A DNA stretch of 64,000 nucleotides from contig NZ_CP050177.1 in assembly GCF_011694815.1 (NCBI RefSeq), positions 3,027,001 through 3,091,000 on the forward strand. The letters are read 5' to 3'. Positions 39,301-47,953 of the stretch are shown here, one piece after another. Under the pieces are notes generated by a model that was not told where the DNA came from, did not search any database, and saw nothing but the letters and a program-made list of their open reading frames with translations. A program made the position numbers and the translations under genes. Origin of the DNA: Streptomyces liangshanensis (lineage in GTDB: Bacteria > Actinomycetota > Actinomycetes > Streptomycetales > Streptomycetaceae). The first letter of the stretch is position 1. Every line of letters begins with the position of its first letter.

Positions 39301-40134
39301 TCAGCGGTGAGCGCCACCGCCCCTGCGGACCGGCACCGGATCCAGCAAACGCCCAGCCCAGCGCTGGTGCCCGAGGGACCGGACAAGTCCCAGCAGACCG
39401 GTCACCAGGAGGGTGCTCCCGAGACCCAGCGCGTACACGGTCGCACTCAGCGTGACCGTATCCATCCTGGTCACCGCGCGGCCCGCCACGGCCGCCCCGG
39501 CCAGGCAGAGGCCGACGGAGGGCAGCAGCCACAGGACGGACCGGCCGTGCGCGCGTACCCGCTGGTCCGTGACGGGTTCCGGGCCGAGGAAGGCCCACGC
39601 GTCCAGCCGGTCCCGTACGTCCTGGTCCCGGCGCACCCAGAGGCCGAGCGCGACGGCGGCGGAGATCAGGAGGGCGGCGGCGAGGGCCAGCGCGACGAGG
39701 CCGTTCAGCAGGCCGAGGCCGCCGTCCTCGATGCTCCGGACCGCGAGCCCGACGGCGGCCCAGCCGAGCACGGCGACGGCGGCGGTCACCCAGAGCAGCA
39801 GCAGGCGCCGGACGGCGAGGGCGCGGCGGGCGAGGGCGAGGACGGTGGCGTCGCGCTCGGCGAGCAGCTCGGGGGGAAGGGGGCCGAATCCGGCCTCGGG
39901 GCGGTCCTGGCGCTCACCCGGGGCGCCGGGGCCGTCCTCGCCCTCGACCTCGCGCTCATCCGGGGCGCCGGGGCTGCCCTCGCCCTCGCCCTCGACCCCG
40001 ACCTCGCTCTCGCCCGGGGCGCCGGGGCCCGCTTCCTCCCCGGCCCACCCCTCCTCCTCCCCCACCCCGTCCTCGAACCCCTCCACGGGCGGGGGCTCCG
40101 GGGGGTACGGCGGCAGCGCGAGGCGGTTGATCAC
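39301..40134 (-). CDS. Four-helix membrane protein with acidic low-complexity N-terminus
   Basis: 277 residues. The first 95 are Glu/Gly/Pro-rich, with two near-copies of a PGAP-x-ER-x-EVE-type unit. Then hydrophobic segments at about 108-130 (LLLLWVTAAVAVLGWAAVGL), 138-162, 197-217 and 225-248 suggest four membrane helices separated by Arg-rich loops. No catalytic motif is visible and no family is recognised. Confidence 0.65.
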   Translation of the reverse strand: MINRLALPPYPPEPPPVEGFEDGVGEEEGWAGEEAGPGAPGESEVGVEGEGEGSPGAPDEREVEGEDGPGAPGERQDRPEAGFGPLPPELLAERDATVLALARRALAVRRLLLLWVTAAVAVLGWAAVGLAVRSIEDGGLGLLNGLVALALAAALLISAAVALGLWVRRDQDVRDRLDAWAFLGPEPVTDQRVRAHGRSVLWLLPSVGLCLAGAAVAGRAVTRMDTVTLSATVYALGLGSTLLVTGLLGLVRSLGHQRWAGRLLDPVPVRRGGGAHR

Positions 40135-40210
40135 TCGCCAGAGGGTAGCGGCGGGTAGCCTCTGCGGCGATCACCCACCGCCCGCCCCACCGCCCCGGAA
40201 GGCCCCGGCC

Positions 40211-40717
40211 ATGACCACGGAACGCATCGGACCCCCCGCCGTCGCCGGGGAGCGCGTCATGCTGCGCGCCTTCCTCGACTACCACCGGGCCACCCTCGCC
40301 CTGAAGACGGACGACCTCTCCGACGAGGACCTGCGCCGCCGCTCGATGCCGCCGTCCACGCTGACCCTCCTCGGGCTCGTACGGCACATGGCGGAGGTCG
40401 AGCGCGCGTGGTTCCGCCGCGTGATCAACGGCGAGGACGTCCCGCTGGTGTGGTCCGAGGACGGCGACTTCCAGGTGGCGTACGAGGTCGGCACGGCCAC
40501 CCGCTCCGAGGCGTTCGCCGCCTGGGAGGCCGAGGTCGCCCACTCCCGCCGGATCGAGGAGGAGGCGGAGTCCCTCGACGTCACGGGCTACTCGGCGCGG
40601 TGGGAGGAGGACGTCTCCCTGCGCATGGTGATGCTGCACCTGATCCACGAGTACGCCCGCCACAACGGCCACGCGGACTTCCTCCGCGAGGGAATCGACG
40701 GAACGGTGGGCGCCTGA
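40211..40717 (+). CDS. DinB/DUF664 family protein (mycothiol-type)
   Basis: 168 residues, a four-helix DinB fold. TLLGLVRHMAEVERAWFRRV supplies one conserved His and HLIHEYARHNGHADFLRE the HxxxH pair, the metal-binding triad of the family. In actinobacteria many such proteins are mycothiol- or bacillithiol-dependent transferases. ATG with GGAAGG about ten bases upstream. Stands alone. Confidence 0.85.
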   Translation: MTTERIGPPAVAGERVMLRAFLDYHRATLALKTDDLSDEDLRRRSMPPSTLTLLGLVRHMAEVERAWFRRVINGEDVPLVWSEDGDFQVAYEVGTATRSEAFAAWEAEVAHSRRIEEEAESLDVTGYSARWEEDVSLRMVMLHLIHEYARHNGHADFLREGIDGTVGA

Positions 40718-40859
40718 GCGGCACAAAGCGGCCCCTGGCAACCGCGCCGAATCGGCAGCTCCGTGAGATCCCGTCACCCCGGTCCTCGGCGGATCGCCGC
40801 GCCACGTCCGTCCGATTCGTACAAGACCTGGGTGGCGGGGGGCCGCTAGCGTCGCGGGC

Positions 40860-41273
40860 ATGAACAGCATCCACAGGGAATCGCGCCACCTGAGCGTGTA
40901 CGTCGACCGCCCCGCGCAGGACGTCTACGCCTACGCGTCGGACCCGGTCAACCTGCCCGCCTGGGCCCATGGCCTGGGGGCGTCCGTCGAGCGGATCGGG
41001 GACCAGTGGGTCGCGGAGTCCGCGCCGCTGGGGCGCGTCGTGGTGGCCTTCGCGCCGCCCAACGCGTTCGGCGTGCTGGACCACGACGTCACGCTGCCGT
41101 CCGGGCAGACGGTGTACAACCCGGTCCGCGTGATCGCCGACGGCGCGGGCAGCGAGGTGGTGTTCACCCTCCGCCGGCAGCCGGAGACGAGCGACGCCGA
41201 CTTCGAGCGGGACGCCGGGACGGTCGCCGCCGACCTGGCCCGGCTCAAAGAGCTGCTGGAGTCGGGCCGGTAG
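40860..41273 (+). CDS. SRPBCC-family (START-like) protein
   Basis: 137 residues with the helix-grip pattern of polyketide-cyclase/START proteins: HLSVYVDRPAQDVYAYASDP near the N-terminus, VAFAPPNAFGVLDHDVTLPS, EVVFTLRRQPETSDADFE and a C-terminal helix (DLARLKELLESG). Probably binds a small hydrophobic ligand. No Shine-Dalgarno; TAGCGT ends seven bases before the ATG, a leaderless layout. Convergent with the MarR gene. Confidence 0.8.
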   Translation: MNSIHRESRHLSVYVDRPAQDVYAYASDPVNLPAWAHGLGASVERIGDQWVAESAPLGRVVVAFAPPNAFGVLDHDVTLPSGQTVYNPVRVIADGAGSEVVFTLRRQPETSDADFERDAGTVAADLARLKELLESGR

Positions 41274-41302
41274 GGCTTCACCAGCAGGGCCCCCGGCGCC
41301 TC

Positions 41303-41782
41303 TCAGCCGCGGGGCCAGGTGTGGCCGATCAGGTTCTCGATGCTGGAGTTGAAGCGTTCCAGCGCCGTCGCGAACGCCGCCGCCTCCTCCGGCTTCCAGT
41401 CCGCGAGGACGGTCTCCAGGCCGCGTACCCCGTCCTCCCGGTCGGCGTGGAGCTTCTCCAGCCCCTCGTCCGTGATGCGGAACTTGCGGGCGATGCCGCC
41501 CTCCGGGTCGGGGATGCGTTCCACCAGGCCGGCCCGGGTCATCGCGGCCGTCTGGCGGTTGAGCGTCGACGTCTCCAGGCCCAGCGCGTCGACCAACTGC
41601 CCGATGGACAGCGGCCCTTCGGCCTCGATCCGGCTGAGCAGGAGGTACGCGCTGCGGTCGAGCCGCGCCTTGGGCGCCAGAGCCATGTAGCGATAACGCG
41701 CCATCAGCGTCATCTCCAGCTGGATCCTCTCGCTCGCCTCACGCACCACGGCAACCTCTTCCCTGTCAGTCCTGGGCACCAC
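41303..41782 (-). CDS. MarR-family transcriptional regulator
   Basis: 159 residues. Winged helix: AYLLLSRIEAEGPLSIGQLV, DALGLETSTLNRQTAAMTRAG, then LVERIPDPEGGIARKFRITDEG in the wing. GTG start. Divergent from an MFS exporter gene, with a perfect 12-bp palindrome between them that is the likely operator, so it probably represses both and is relieved by a drug-like ligand. Confidence 0.9.
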   Translation of the reverse strand: MVPRTDREEVAVVREASERIQLEMTLMARYRYMALAPKARLDRSAYLLLSRIEAEGPLSIGQLVDALGLETSTLNRQTAAMTRAGLVERIPDPEGGIARKFRITDEGLEKLHADREDGVRGLETVLADWKPEEAAAFATALERFNSSIENLIGHTWPRG

Positions 41783-41844
41783 GCCCGCCTCGGCGCCGCG
41801 CCCACCCGGGCACCACGCCCACCTGCATGTATATCAGCGCAATA

Positions 41845-41873
41845 TGCCCCGTACATACAGCATGTACGGGGCA
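41845..41873. promoter_or_regulatory. MarR operator candidate
   Basis: TGCCCCGTACAT and ATGTACGGGGCA, 12-bp perfect arms with an ACAGC spacer, in the middle of the marR-MFS divergent gap. A second AT-rich stretch (ATGTATAT...AATAT) precedes it. Confidence 0.7.
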
Positions 41874-41908
41874 CAGTGCATCACGTCACGCCCCTGACAG
41901 GAGACGCT

Positions 41909-43393
41909 GTGAAAGCCACCGTTCCACCGCCCGCGGCACCCCCCGCCCCCCGTACGGGCGCCGTCGTCGCCGTCCTGGCGAGCGCCGGCATCGTCGCGGC
42001 GCTGATGCAGACCCTGGTCGTCCCCCTCATCGGCGAGCTGCCGCGCCTCCTGGACACCACCCCGGCCGACGCGTCCTGGGTGATCACCGCCACCCTGGTC
42101 GCGGGCGCCGTCGCCACCCCCGTCACGGGCCGGCTCGGTGACCTGTACGGCAAGCGGCGGCTGATGCTCGTCTGCGTCCTGCTGCTCGTCGCCGGGTCCG
42201 TGGTGTGCGCCCTGTCCGACTCCCTGCTCCCCGCCGTCGCCGGCCGCGCGCTCCAAGGGTCGAGCATGGGCATCATCCCGCTCGGCATCAGCATGATGCG
42301 GGACATCCTGCCGCCCGAACGGGTCGGCTCCGCCATCGCCCTGATGAGCTCCTCCCTCGGCATCGGCGGCGCCCTCGGCCTGCCCCTCGCGGCGGTCGTG
42401 GCCCAGAACACCGACTGGCACACCCTGTTCTGGGGCTCGGCCGGCCTCGGCGTGGTGCTCGGCGTCTTCCTCGTGCTCTTCATACCGGCGGCCCCCGCCC
42501 GCGCCACCGGCCGCTTCGACGTCGTCGGGGCCCTGGGCCTCGCCGCGGGCCTGGTCGCCCTGCTGCTCGCCGTGACGAAGGGCACCGACTGGGGCTGGGG
42601 CAGCGGCACCACGCTCGGCCTGCTGGGCACGGCGGTGGTGGTCCTGCTGGTGTGGGGCGTGTGGGAGCTGCGTACCCGCGACCCGCTCGTCGACCTCCGT
42701 ACCACCGCCAGGCGCCAGGTCCTGCTGACCAACCTGGCGTCCGTCGTGGTCGGATTCGCGCTGTACGCCCAGTCGCTGATCGTCCCCCAGCTGCTCCAGC
42801 TGCCCTCCGCCACCGGCTACGGCCTCGGCCAGTCGATGGTCGCGGCCGGCCTGTGGATGGCCCCGGCCGGCCTGGTGATGATGGGCGTCTCCCCGCTGGG
42901 CGCGAAGCTCTCCGCCGCCCGCGGCCCGAAGGTCTCCCTGCTCACCGGCTCGGTGATCATCATGTGCGGGTACGCCATGGCGCTGGTCCTGATGGGCTCC
43001 ACCTGGGGCCTGCTGGTCTTCACGTGCGTCAGCAGCGCGGGGATCGCCTTCGCGTACGGGGCCATGCCGGCGCTGATCATGAGCGCGGTACCGGTGTCGG
43101 AGACCGCGGCGGCCAACGGGTTCAACGCCCTGATGCGCTCGATCGGCACGTCGGCCTCCAGCGCGGTCCTGGGTGTCGTCCTGGCCCACATGACCGTCTC
43201 GGCCGGCGGCTTCACCGTCCCCTCCGAGAACGGGTTCCGCACGGGCTTCGTGATCGGCGGCGGGGTCGCGCTGATCGCGGCGCTGGTGGTCGTGGCGATC
43301 CCGGGCCGCAAGCGCGCGGCGGGCGCTCCCCTGGCCGCCTCGGCCACCTCGGCCACCGCACCGGCCACGGCGGTCCCGGAACGGCAGGCATGA
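41909..43393 (+). CDS. MFS drug:H+ antiporter (DHA2/EmrB-QacA type)
   Basis: 494 residues, about 14 membrane helices. Motif A appears as GRLGDLYGKRRLML, with ATLVAGAVATPVTGRLGDL before it, and motif C-like glycines follow in the LMSSSLGIGGALGLPL helix. It exports hydrophobic compounds by proton exchange. GTG start with AGGAG eight bases upstream. Probably under the divergent MarR repressor. The next gene begins 26 bases after its stop. Confidence 0.92.
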   Translation: MKATVPPPAAPPAPRTGAVVAVLASAGIVAALMQTLVVPLIGELPRLLDTTPADASWVITATLVAGAVATPVTGRLGDLYGKRRLMLVCVLLLVAGSVVCALSDSLLPAVAGRALQGSSMGIIPLGISMMRDILPPERVGSAIALMSSSLGIGGALGLPLAAVVAQNTDWHTLFWGSAGLGVVLGVFLVLFIPAAPARATGRFDVVGALGLAAGLVALLLAVTKGTDWGWGSGTTLGLLGTAVVVLLVWGVWELRTRDPLVDLRTTARRQVLLTNLASVVVGFALYAQSLIVPQLLQLPSATGYGLGQSMVAAGLWMAPAGLVMMGVSPLGAKLSAARGPKVSLLTGSVIIMCGYAMALVLMGSTWGLLVFTCVSSAGIAFAYGAMPALIMSAVPVSETAAANGFNALMRSIGTSASSAVLGVVLAHMTVSAGGFTVPSENGFRTGFVIGGGVALIAALVVVAIPGRKRAAGAPLAASATSATAPATAVPERQA

Positions 43394-43419
43394 TGGACGG
43401 AACGACGGCGAGGAGTCCG

Positions 43420-43851
43420 ATGATCAGCCAAAGCGTGAGCGTCACCGGCCGGTGCGGTGCCTGCGGGGGTGTGCTGACGCGGAACGCGGGTCAGCGCATC
43501 GACCAGGACGAGGTGCGGTGGGACGCGGAGACGACGTGCGGGAGCTGCCCGGCGACCACACGAGCGGGCTCGCACGAACCACCCACCCCCACCCCCGAGG
43601 AGATCCGCCAACTCCTCCTCCAGGAACACGGCCCGGCGCACCTCACCCTCACCGACGGCACGGCGAACCTCATCTCCGTCACCCGGGCCCTGAGCCGCGC
43701 CCACGGCCTCTCCCTGGGCGAGGCCAGAACCCTGTCGGCCGAACTACGGACAACGGGCCTGACCGGCACCCTGGTCGAAATGGAACACCTGGCCACCACC
43801 CTCCGCGCCCGCGACGTACCCGTAACGGTCACCCCGACCCACCCCGCCTGA
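43420..43851 (+). CDS. Zinc-ribbon protein with an L7/L12-like C-terminal helix pair
   Basis: 143 residues. The N-terminus has two CxxC knuckles (RCGACGG and TCGSCPA, about 11 and 36), a likely zinc ribbon. The C-terminal 60 residues (ISVTRALSRAHGLSLGEART ... VEMEHLATTLRARDVPVTVT) follow the helix spacing of the ribosomal L7/L12 C-terminal domain (VxRxLxGLxLxEAxxL ... AxxLxxxGxxVxV). ATG 43420 is chosen for GAGGAG ten bases upstream; ATG 43390 overlaps the MFS stop. Function unknown. Confidence 0.7.
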   Translation: MISQSVSVTGRCGACGGVLTRNAGQRIDQDEVRWDAETTCGSCPATTRAGSHEPPTPTPEEIRQLLLQEHGPAHLTLTDGTANLISVTRALSRAHGLSLGEARTLSAELRTTGLTGTLVEMEHLATTLRARDVPVTVTPTHPA

Positions 43852-43916
43852 CTCCCCCGTCACCACGGCCGAGGCTCCTGGTCCTCGGTGCGGCGGCGCC
43901 CGGTACGCTCCCGGTC

Positions 43917-44234
43917 ATGACAGCATCCCCGGCGCGTTCCGAGGCAGCCCAGCCGACCGCACTGCGAGGTGTCTCCCTGGCCTCGCTGGGAGTCTTTCTC
44001 GTCTGCTGGGCGCTCTGCTGGGTGAACGCATATGTGGTCAACGACGACCTGCCGAACGCCTGTGGGGACGTGCGGCAGCAGAGCTTTCCACCGGAGCGGG
44101 CCTGCGCGTCCGCGGACGGCACCCTCACCGGTGCGAACGCCGGCTGGATCGAAGTCCTGTTCTTCGCCTCGCTCGTGGTGTTCGTCCTGTTCGGGAGCAT
44201 GACGCTGGCACTCGCGGCCGTCCGCAGGCGGTAG
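43917..44234 (+). CDS. Small two-helix membrane protein
   Basis: 105 residues with hydrophobic segments at about 19-42 (VSLASLGVFLVCWALCWVNA) and 77-100 (WIEVLFFASLVVFVLFGSMT), and an extracytoplasmic-looking loop containing two Cys (NACGDVRQQ; RACASADG) that could form a disulfide. No family recognised. TACGCT ends seven bases before the ATG and there is no Shine-Dalgarno, so the message may be leaderless. Confidence 0.68.
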   Translation: MTASPARSEAAQPTALRGVSLASLGVFLVCWALCWVNAYVVNDDLPNACGDVRQQSFPPERACASADGTLTGANAGWIEVLFFASLVVFVLFGSMTLALAAVRRR

Positions 44235-44267
44235 GGCGTACGGCCCCGAAGCGCCGACGCGAGGGAA

Positions 44268-44305
44268 CGGCTCCGGGCCGGCCGGTGTCGGCCGGCCCGG
44301 AGCCG
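44268..44305. terminator. Bidirectional terminator with a perfect 16-bp stem
   Basis: CGGCTCCGGGCCGGCC (44268-44283) and its exact complement (44290-44305) around a six-base loop, between convergent stops at 44234 and 44339. Confidence 0.85.
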
Positions 44306-44338
44306 TGCACGGCGTGCTCCGCTGGCGGAGCGGCCGGC

Positions 44339-45106
44339 TCAGGCGCCGCGTCGCTGGCGGGACTCCAGGGCCCGTGCCGCCTTGCGCCGGTCCGCCGCCA
44401 TGACGTCGACGACGGCTCCGGCACCACGGCCCGGTGTCGCGCGCCAGGTACGAACCTTCTGGGCCGCCCCCGTCAGCCGCGGGTCCCCGGGCTCGACCGT
44501 GAGGTAGAACAGCGACTCGTCCGGATCGCGGTCGTCGCCGCCCCAGCGGACGACTCCGTCGAGTTCGGCGAGGATGTCCCGGACGACCACGACCTGCTGG
44601 GCGAAGAACCCACCCTTCGCACCGACCGGATAGAAGTTCGGCCGGATCTGTACGGCGGTGCCGGAAGCCTGGTTGGACTCGGGGCGGTTGGCGCGCACCC
44701 GGTCCGGGGCACGCCAGCCGACGACGTCACCGTTCCGCAGTTCGTCGATCTCGTAGTGGAAGCGCTGGACGACGTGGACGAGCACCTCCTCCGGTTCGCC
44801 GAGGCGCACCTGGACGCCGGACAGCGGGACGCCGGGGACCGGCCGCGTGAAGATGGTGCCGTCCTGGTCTGCGGTGTTCTCGATCTCCCATCCGTTGGCC
44901 GAGCGGGCGTCGGTCAGGATGCGCTTGTTGCGCGCGTTGGCTCTCCTGACCGCGCGACGGATCGCTTCCGAGAACGGATCCTGTTCGGCCGCGTAGGCGG
45001 GCGAGGCCAGGAACCGCGAGCCGGGCAGGGACACCGTCGCGGCGGCCGCGGCGACGGCGGCCGCGCGGACCAGGATGGCGCGACGTGACACAGGTGACGA
45101 GGTCAC
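44339..45106 (-). CDS. Exported M15 peptidase-like protein with all zinc ligands replaced
   Basis: 255 residues. The N-terminus has a twin-arginine-type signal (SRRAILVRAAAVAAAAATVS ... PAYA-A), so it is probably exported by Tat. The mature domain aligns by eye with M15 D-Ala-D-Ala/L-Ala-D-Glu peptidases (SNQASGTAVQI, FFAQQVVVVRDIL, VVRWGGDDRDPDESLFYL). The expected zinc residues of SNHxSGxAxDL and DExHFE are Gln, Gln and Leu here. It may be a catalytically dead wall-binding protein. GTG start with GGAG upstream. It follows the 750-residue wall-directed protein by 61 bases and is probably in its operon. Confidence 0.75.
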   Translation of the reverse strand: MTSSPVSRRAILVRAAAVAAAAATVSLPGSRFLASPAYAAEQDPFSEAIRRAVRRANARNKRILTDARSANGWEIENTADQDGTIFTRPVPGVPLSGVQVRLGEPEEVLVHVVQRFHYEIDELRNGDVVGWRAPDRVRANRPESNQASGTAVQIRPNFYPVGAKGGFFAQQVVVVRDILAELDGVVRWGGDDRDPDESLFYLTVEPGDPRLTGAAQKVRTWRATPGRGAGAVVDVMAADRRKAARALESRQRRGA

Positions 45107-45167
45107 AGCATTTTCTCCGTGGGTGCTGGGTGACGGGGACGGTGTACGGCGGCCGCGGACAGTGCCG

Positions 45168-47420
45168 TCATCCCGCGAGCTGCCGCATGATCGCGTTGTA
45201 CTTCTCGAAGATCTGGTAGATGGCCATGCGCTTCGTGGCGTCGGCCTCGGCCTGGTCCCCCCAGCCCTGGTAGCGCCGCAGGACCTGGAAGACCTCGCGC
45301 TCCGTGTAGTCGAGCCGCATGGACCGCAGGGTGGTCTCCCCGGTCGGAGGGTTCTGTCCGCCGGGCTTGCCGTCGACGCCCCAGAGGTGGAGCAGCGGCA
45401 CCGTGCGCATGGTGAACGCGTTGTCCTTGTTGACCTTCTGCCACATCACCCAGATGTCGGCGTCCTTGGTCGGATCCGTGACGGTGCCGGTGACGAATCC
45501 CTTGTTGATGCAGTGGTTCCACGCCCGGATGCCCACCTCCCCGCCGATCTGGCCGATGCCGGTGGAGGAGTCCTTCTTCGTGCCGATCCCCTGGAGGTGG
45601 TACAGGGCCACCGCGTGGTCGACGCCCTGGTCGATGAGGTCGTAGTGGCGCATCTCCCAGTACGCGGAGGTCTGGATCAGCGCCTTGCGCATCTTGTACT
45701 TGTTCGACAGCTCGGTGGTCTGCTGGTCGAAGGACATGATGGTTTCGAAGCACTCGGTGTGCGTGAACAGACGCGCGTCCGCACCCGTGCCGCCGTCGTC
45801 GGCGAAGCCGATCGACCTCATGTACTTGCTCAGGTCGTCGTGCAGGGCGTTGAGGAAACCGCCGTCGTAACGGACGTCGGGGAGCGCCGCGCGCGGCGCG
45901 TCGAACGACCCCTGCCCCTTGTCGCGGCCGGACGCGATGTCGATGTCGATGTTGATGGACCCGGCGCCGGAGCCGACGGTACGGGTGACGATCTGGTCGT
46001 ACGCCCAGTCGGCGGGCAGCGCGTAGCCGAAGTTGCCGGAGAAGCCGGAGGACATGTCGGACACGAACGAGGCCGTGGAGTGTCCGGCCTCGCCGACACG
46101 CGTACACACGTTGCGCGGCCCGTAGACACCGATCGCGAACCGGCCGCCGTCGTCGGTGATCGCGTCCTGGATGCCCTTGAAGTGCGGCACCACGTTGTCG
46201 GTGACCTGGTAGTCGAGTGCGTCGAAGTCGACGGCGAAGAAGATGCGCGTACCGGACTTGAATCCGTGGTCGAGCGCGGCGTTCACTGCGGCCTGCCCCG
46301 CCGCCCGGCCCGCCGGGTAGTTGAACCCGGAGGCGTCCCGGCCGAAGGTCTGGTAGATCGGGAAGCAGCGCAGCCCGTTGTCGGCGATCGTCTTCAACTC
46401 GCCCGGCTGGATGGCCTTCTCGGGCAGGTCCGGGTCGTCCGGGATGGGATTCGTGAGGTAGCGGCCCACGTAGACGATGCCCTGGGCCTTCAGTGCCTGC
46501 GCTCGCGCGTCGGTGATCTTCGTGACGCCGTCGCAGGCCTGCCCCGGGCGGTCCTGGTCGCCGTACGAGACGAGGAGCGAGGCCCAGGTGGAGAAGTCCC
46601 CCTTGCCCGTGACCGGCAGCGCGGCGAACGCCTGGAAGGCGCTGGTGGCAGCGGCGAGGTCCGCGGAGAAGCTGGTGGTGAAGGCGACCGGCCGCTGATT
46701 GAGCACCATTCCGGCGGAGAACAGCTGCACCCATACGCCGGAGGAACCGGTCGACAGGGTGTGGGACTGGATACCGCTCTTGGTTCCGGGACCGAAGACG
46801 CCGTTCGCGACGCCGTCCGCCATGCCCAGCTCGTACTGGATCGCGAACAGCATCGACTTGGCCACGTCTCTCGAATGGTGGCCGTCGCAGGGAATGGCGT
46901 AGAAGTCCTTGCGAAGGATGTACTTCCCGTTCAGCCAGCGCTGGATGGAGGCGATGGTCGCCGAGCCGTTGCCGACGGGGACGTAGGCGTCCATGTTGAA
47001 CAGGCCCTTGGTCGTCTTCGGCCACAGGGCACTGCCCGGGTACGTGCCGGAGACACCCATGTCCTGGTGCAGCTTCGCGACGGCGCTCTTGACCCGGTCG
47101 TTGTACTTGCCGTCGATGTCACCCCCGTCATATCCCTTGCAATACAGGGCCGACTGGATGATCCGGCAGAAATTCGCCGACGGGACGGTGGTCTCGTCGA
47201 TCTTCCCGTACTTCTCGCCGATCTTCGCCAGCGTCGTGGGACCGAAGGAGTCCGACAGGGACGTGATCCCCATCTCGTACTGGAGCGCCCTGGTCAGGGC
47301 GTACATGACGGTCCAGCTCGTCTGACCGTTCTCGTCCAGCTTGGATATGCCCAGCGTCGCGCCATTGCCGTACGTCGTGTTCACGAACCTCTGGGCTCGT
47401 AGCACCATTTCATCGGCCAC
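45168..47420 (-). CDS. Multidomain DUF1906 (Rv2525c-like) glycoside-hydrolase-like protein
   Basis: 750 residues. The N-terminal half looks like two peptidoglycan-binding/lysozyme-related repeats (about 1-150 and 150-290; FGPTTLAKIGEKYG, DGVANGVFGPGTKSG). Residues about 295-520 match DUF1906: ITDARAQALKAQGIVYVGRY, FPIYQTFGRDASGF, RIFFAVDFDALDY, IGVYGPRNVC. The last 200 resemble a lytic-transglycosylase-like fold (QTSAYWEMRHY ... DSSTGIGQIGGEVG). No signal peptide is visible, which is odd for a wall-directed protein. GTG start with GGAAG upstream. It is followed by the exported M15-like gene. Role inferred as cell-wall binding or cleavage. Confidence 0.78.
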   Translation of the reverse strand: MADEMVLRAQRFVNTTYGNGATLGISKLDENGQTSWTVMYALTRALQYEMGITSLSDSFGPTTLAKIGEKYGKIDETTVPSANFCRIIQSALYCKGYDGGDIDGKYNDRVKSAVAKLHQDMGVSGTYPGSALWPKTTKGLFNMDAYVPVGNGSATIASIQRWLNGKYILRKDFYAIPCDGHHSRDVAKSMLFAIQYELGMADGVANGVFGPGTKSGIQSHTLSTGSSGVWVQLFSAGMVLNQRPVAFTTSFSADLAAATSAFQAFAALPVTGKGDFSTWASLLVSYGDQDRPGQACDGVTKITDARAQALKAQGIVYVGRYLTNPIPDDPDLPEKAIQPGELKTIADNGLRCFPIYQTFGRDASGFNYPAGRAAGQAAVNAALDHGFKSGTRIFFAVDFDALDYQVTDNVVPHFKGIQDAITDDGGRFAIGVYGPRNVCTRVGEAGHSTASFVSDMSSGFSGNFGYALPADWAYDQIVTRTVGSGAGSINIDIDIASGRDKGQGSFDAPRAALPDVRYDGGFLNALHDDLSKYMRSIGFADDGGTGADARLFTHTECFETIMSFDQQTTELSNKYKMRKALIQTSAYWEMRHYDLIDQGVDHAVALYHLQGIGTKKDSSTGIGQIGGEVGIRAWNHCINKGFVTGTVTDPTKDADIWVMWQKVNKDNAFTMRTVPLLHLWGVDGKPGGQNPPTGETTLRSMRLDYTEREVFQVLRRYQGWGDQAEADATKRMAIYQIFEKYNAIMRQLAG

Positions 47421-47953
47421 GGTGTTCTTCCTTCTGTCGAGCGGCGAGGGTCTCCTGAACGCCGGGAAGCCCTCCGGAAAGGTGTTCGCGGGAATGCGAG
47501 CGGGCGGTCACCACGCGCGGCCGCGGATACGCGCGTCGTAGTTCACGCGCGGCCGGCCGGTGGTGTGGTGCCGCAGGGGGCATCACGCCATCGCATCGGG
47601 TGGCGTGAGGGGTTCGGGGAGTCGCTCGGGGGACCGTCGGGGCAGTGGGGGGTGGCCGCCACCGCCGCGCGTCGTACCATGCCGAGGTAAACCCATGGAC
47701 TCACTCCCGTTGTGGTCGCCCCCCACAGCCGCCCCGGCCCGTCCGGGGCAGCAGCCCGACCGGGGTTACGGCCGAAGGTCCGCGTGCTGCGAAGATCTGG
47801 TCAACGCCCTTCGCCAGCGGGAGTCTTCAGCAAGATCGACTCACCGGCAAGACCGAAGCGCGCCTTGTGTGGGGGTGTGCGTTCGCGGGATGCGATCTTG
47901 TGGCCGAGAAGTGATCCAATTGTTGACGTGAACAGCACAACCATGTGCCTCGC
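47421..47953. other. Intergenic region with no convincing gene
   Basis: 533 bases. It holds an 8-bp inverted repeat TCACGCCA-N10-TGGCGTGA (47583-47608). It also holds an ATG at 47695 with GAGG upstream that opens a 78-codon frame to 47931. The first half of that frame has Streptomyces-like codons and the second half does not, so a decayed gene is possible. The promoter of the DUF1906 gene should lie at the low-coordinate end. Confidence 0.5.
47583..47608. repeat. 8-bp inverted repeat upstream of the DUF1906 gene
   Basis: TCACGCCA and TGGCGTGA with a 10-base spacer, about 160 bases before the DUF1906 start codon on the minus strand. A possible operator. Confidence 0.35.

Noticed and set aside
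45075..47402. 775-codon plus-strand ORF
   Set aside because: Antisense to the DUF1906 gene, which has recognisable domains and a ribosome site.
44339..47420. Prophage lysis cassette
   Set aside because: Wall-directed genes occur without holin, integrase, tail or capsid genes nearby.
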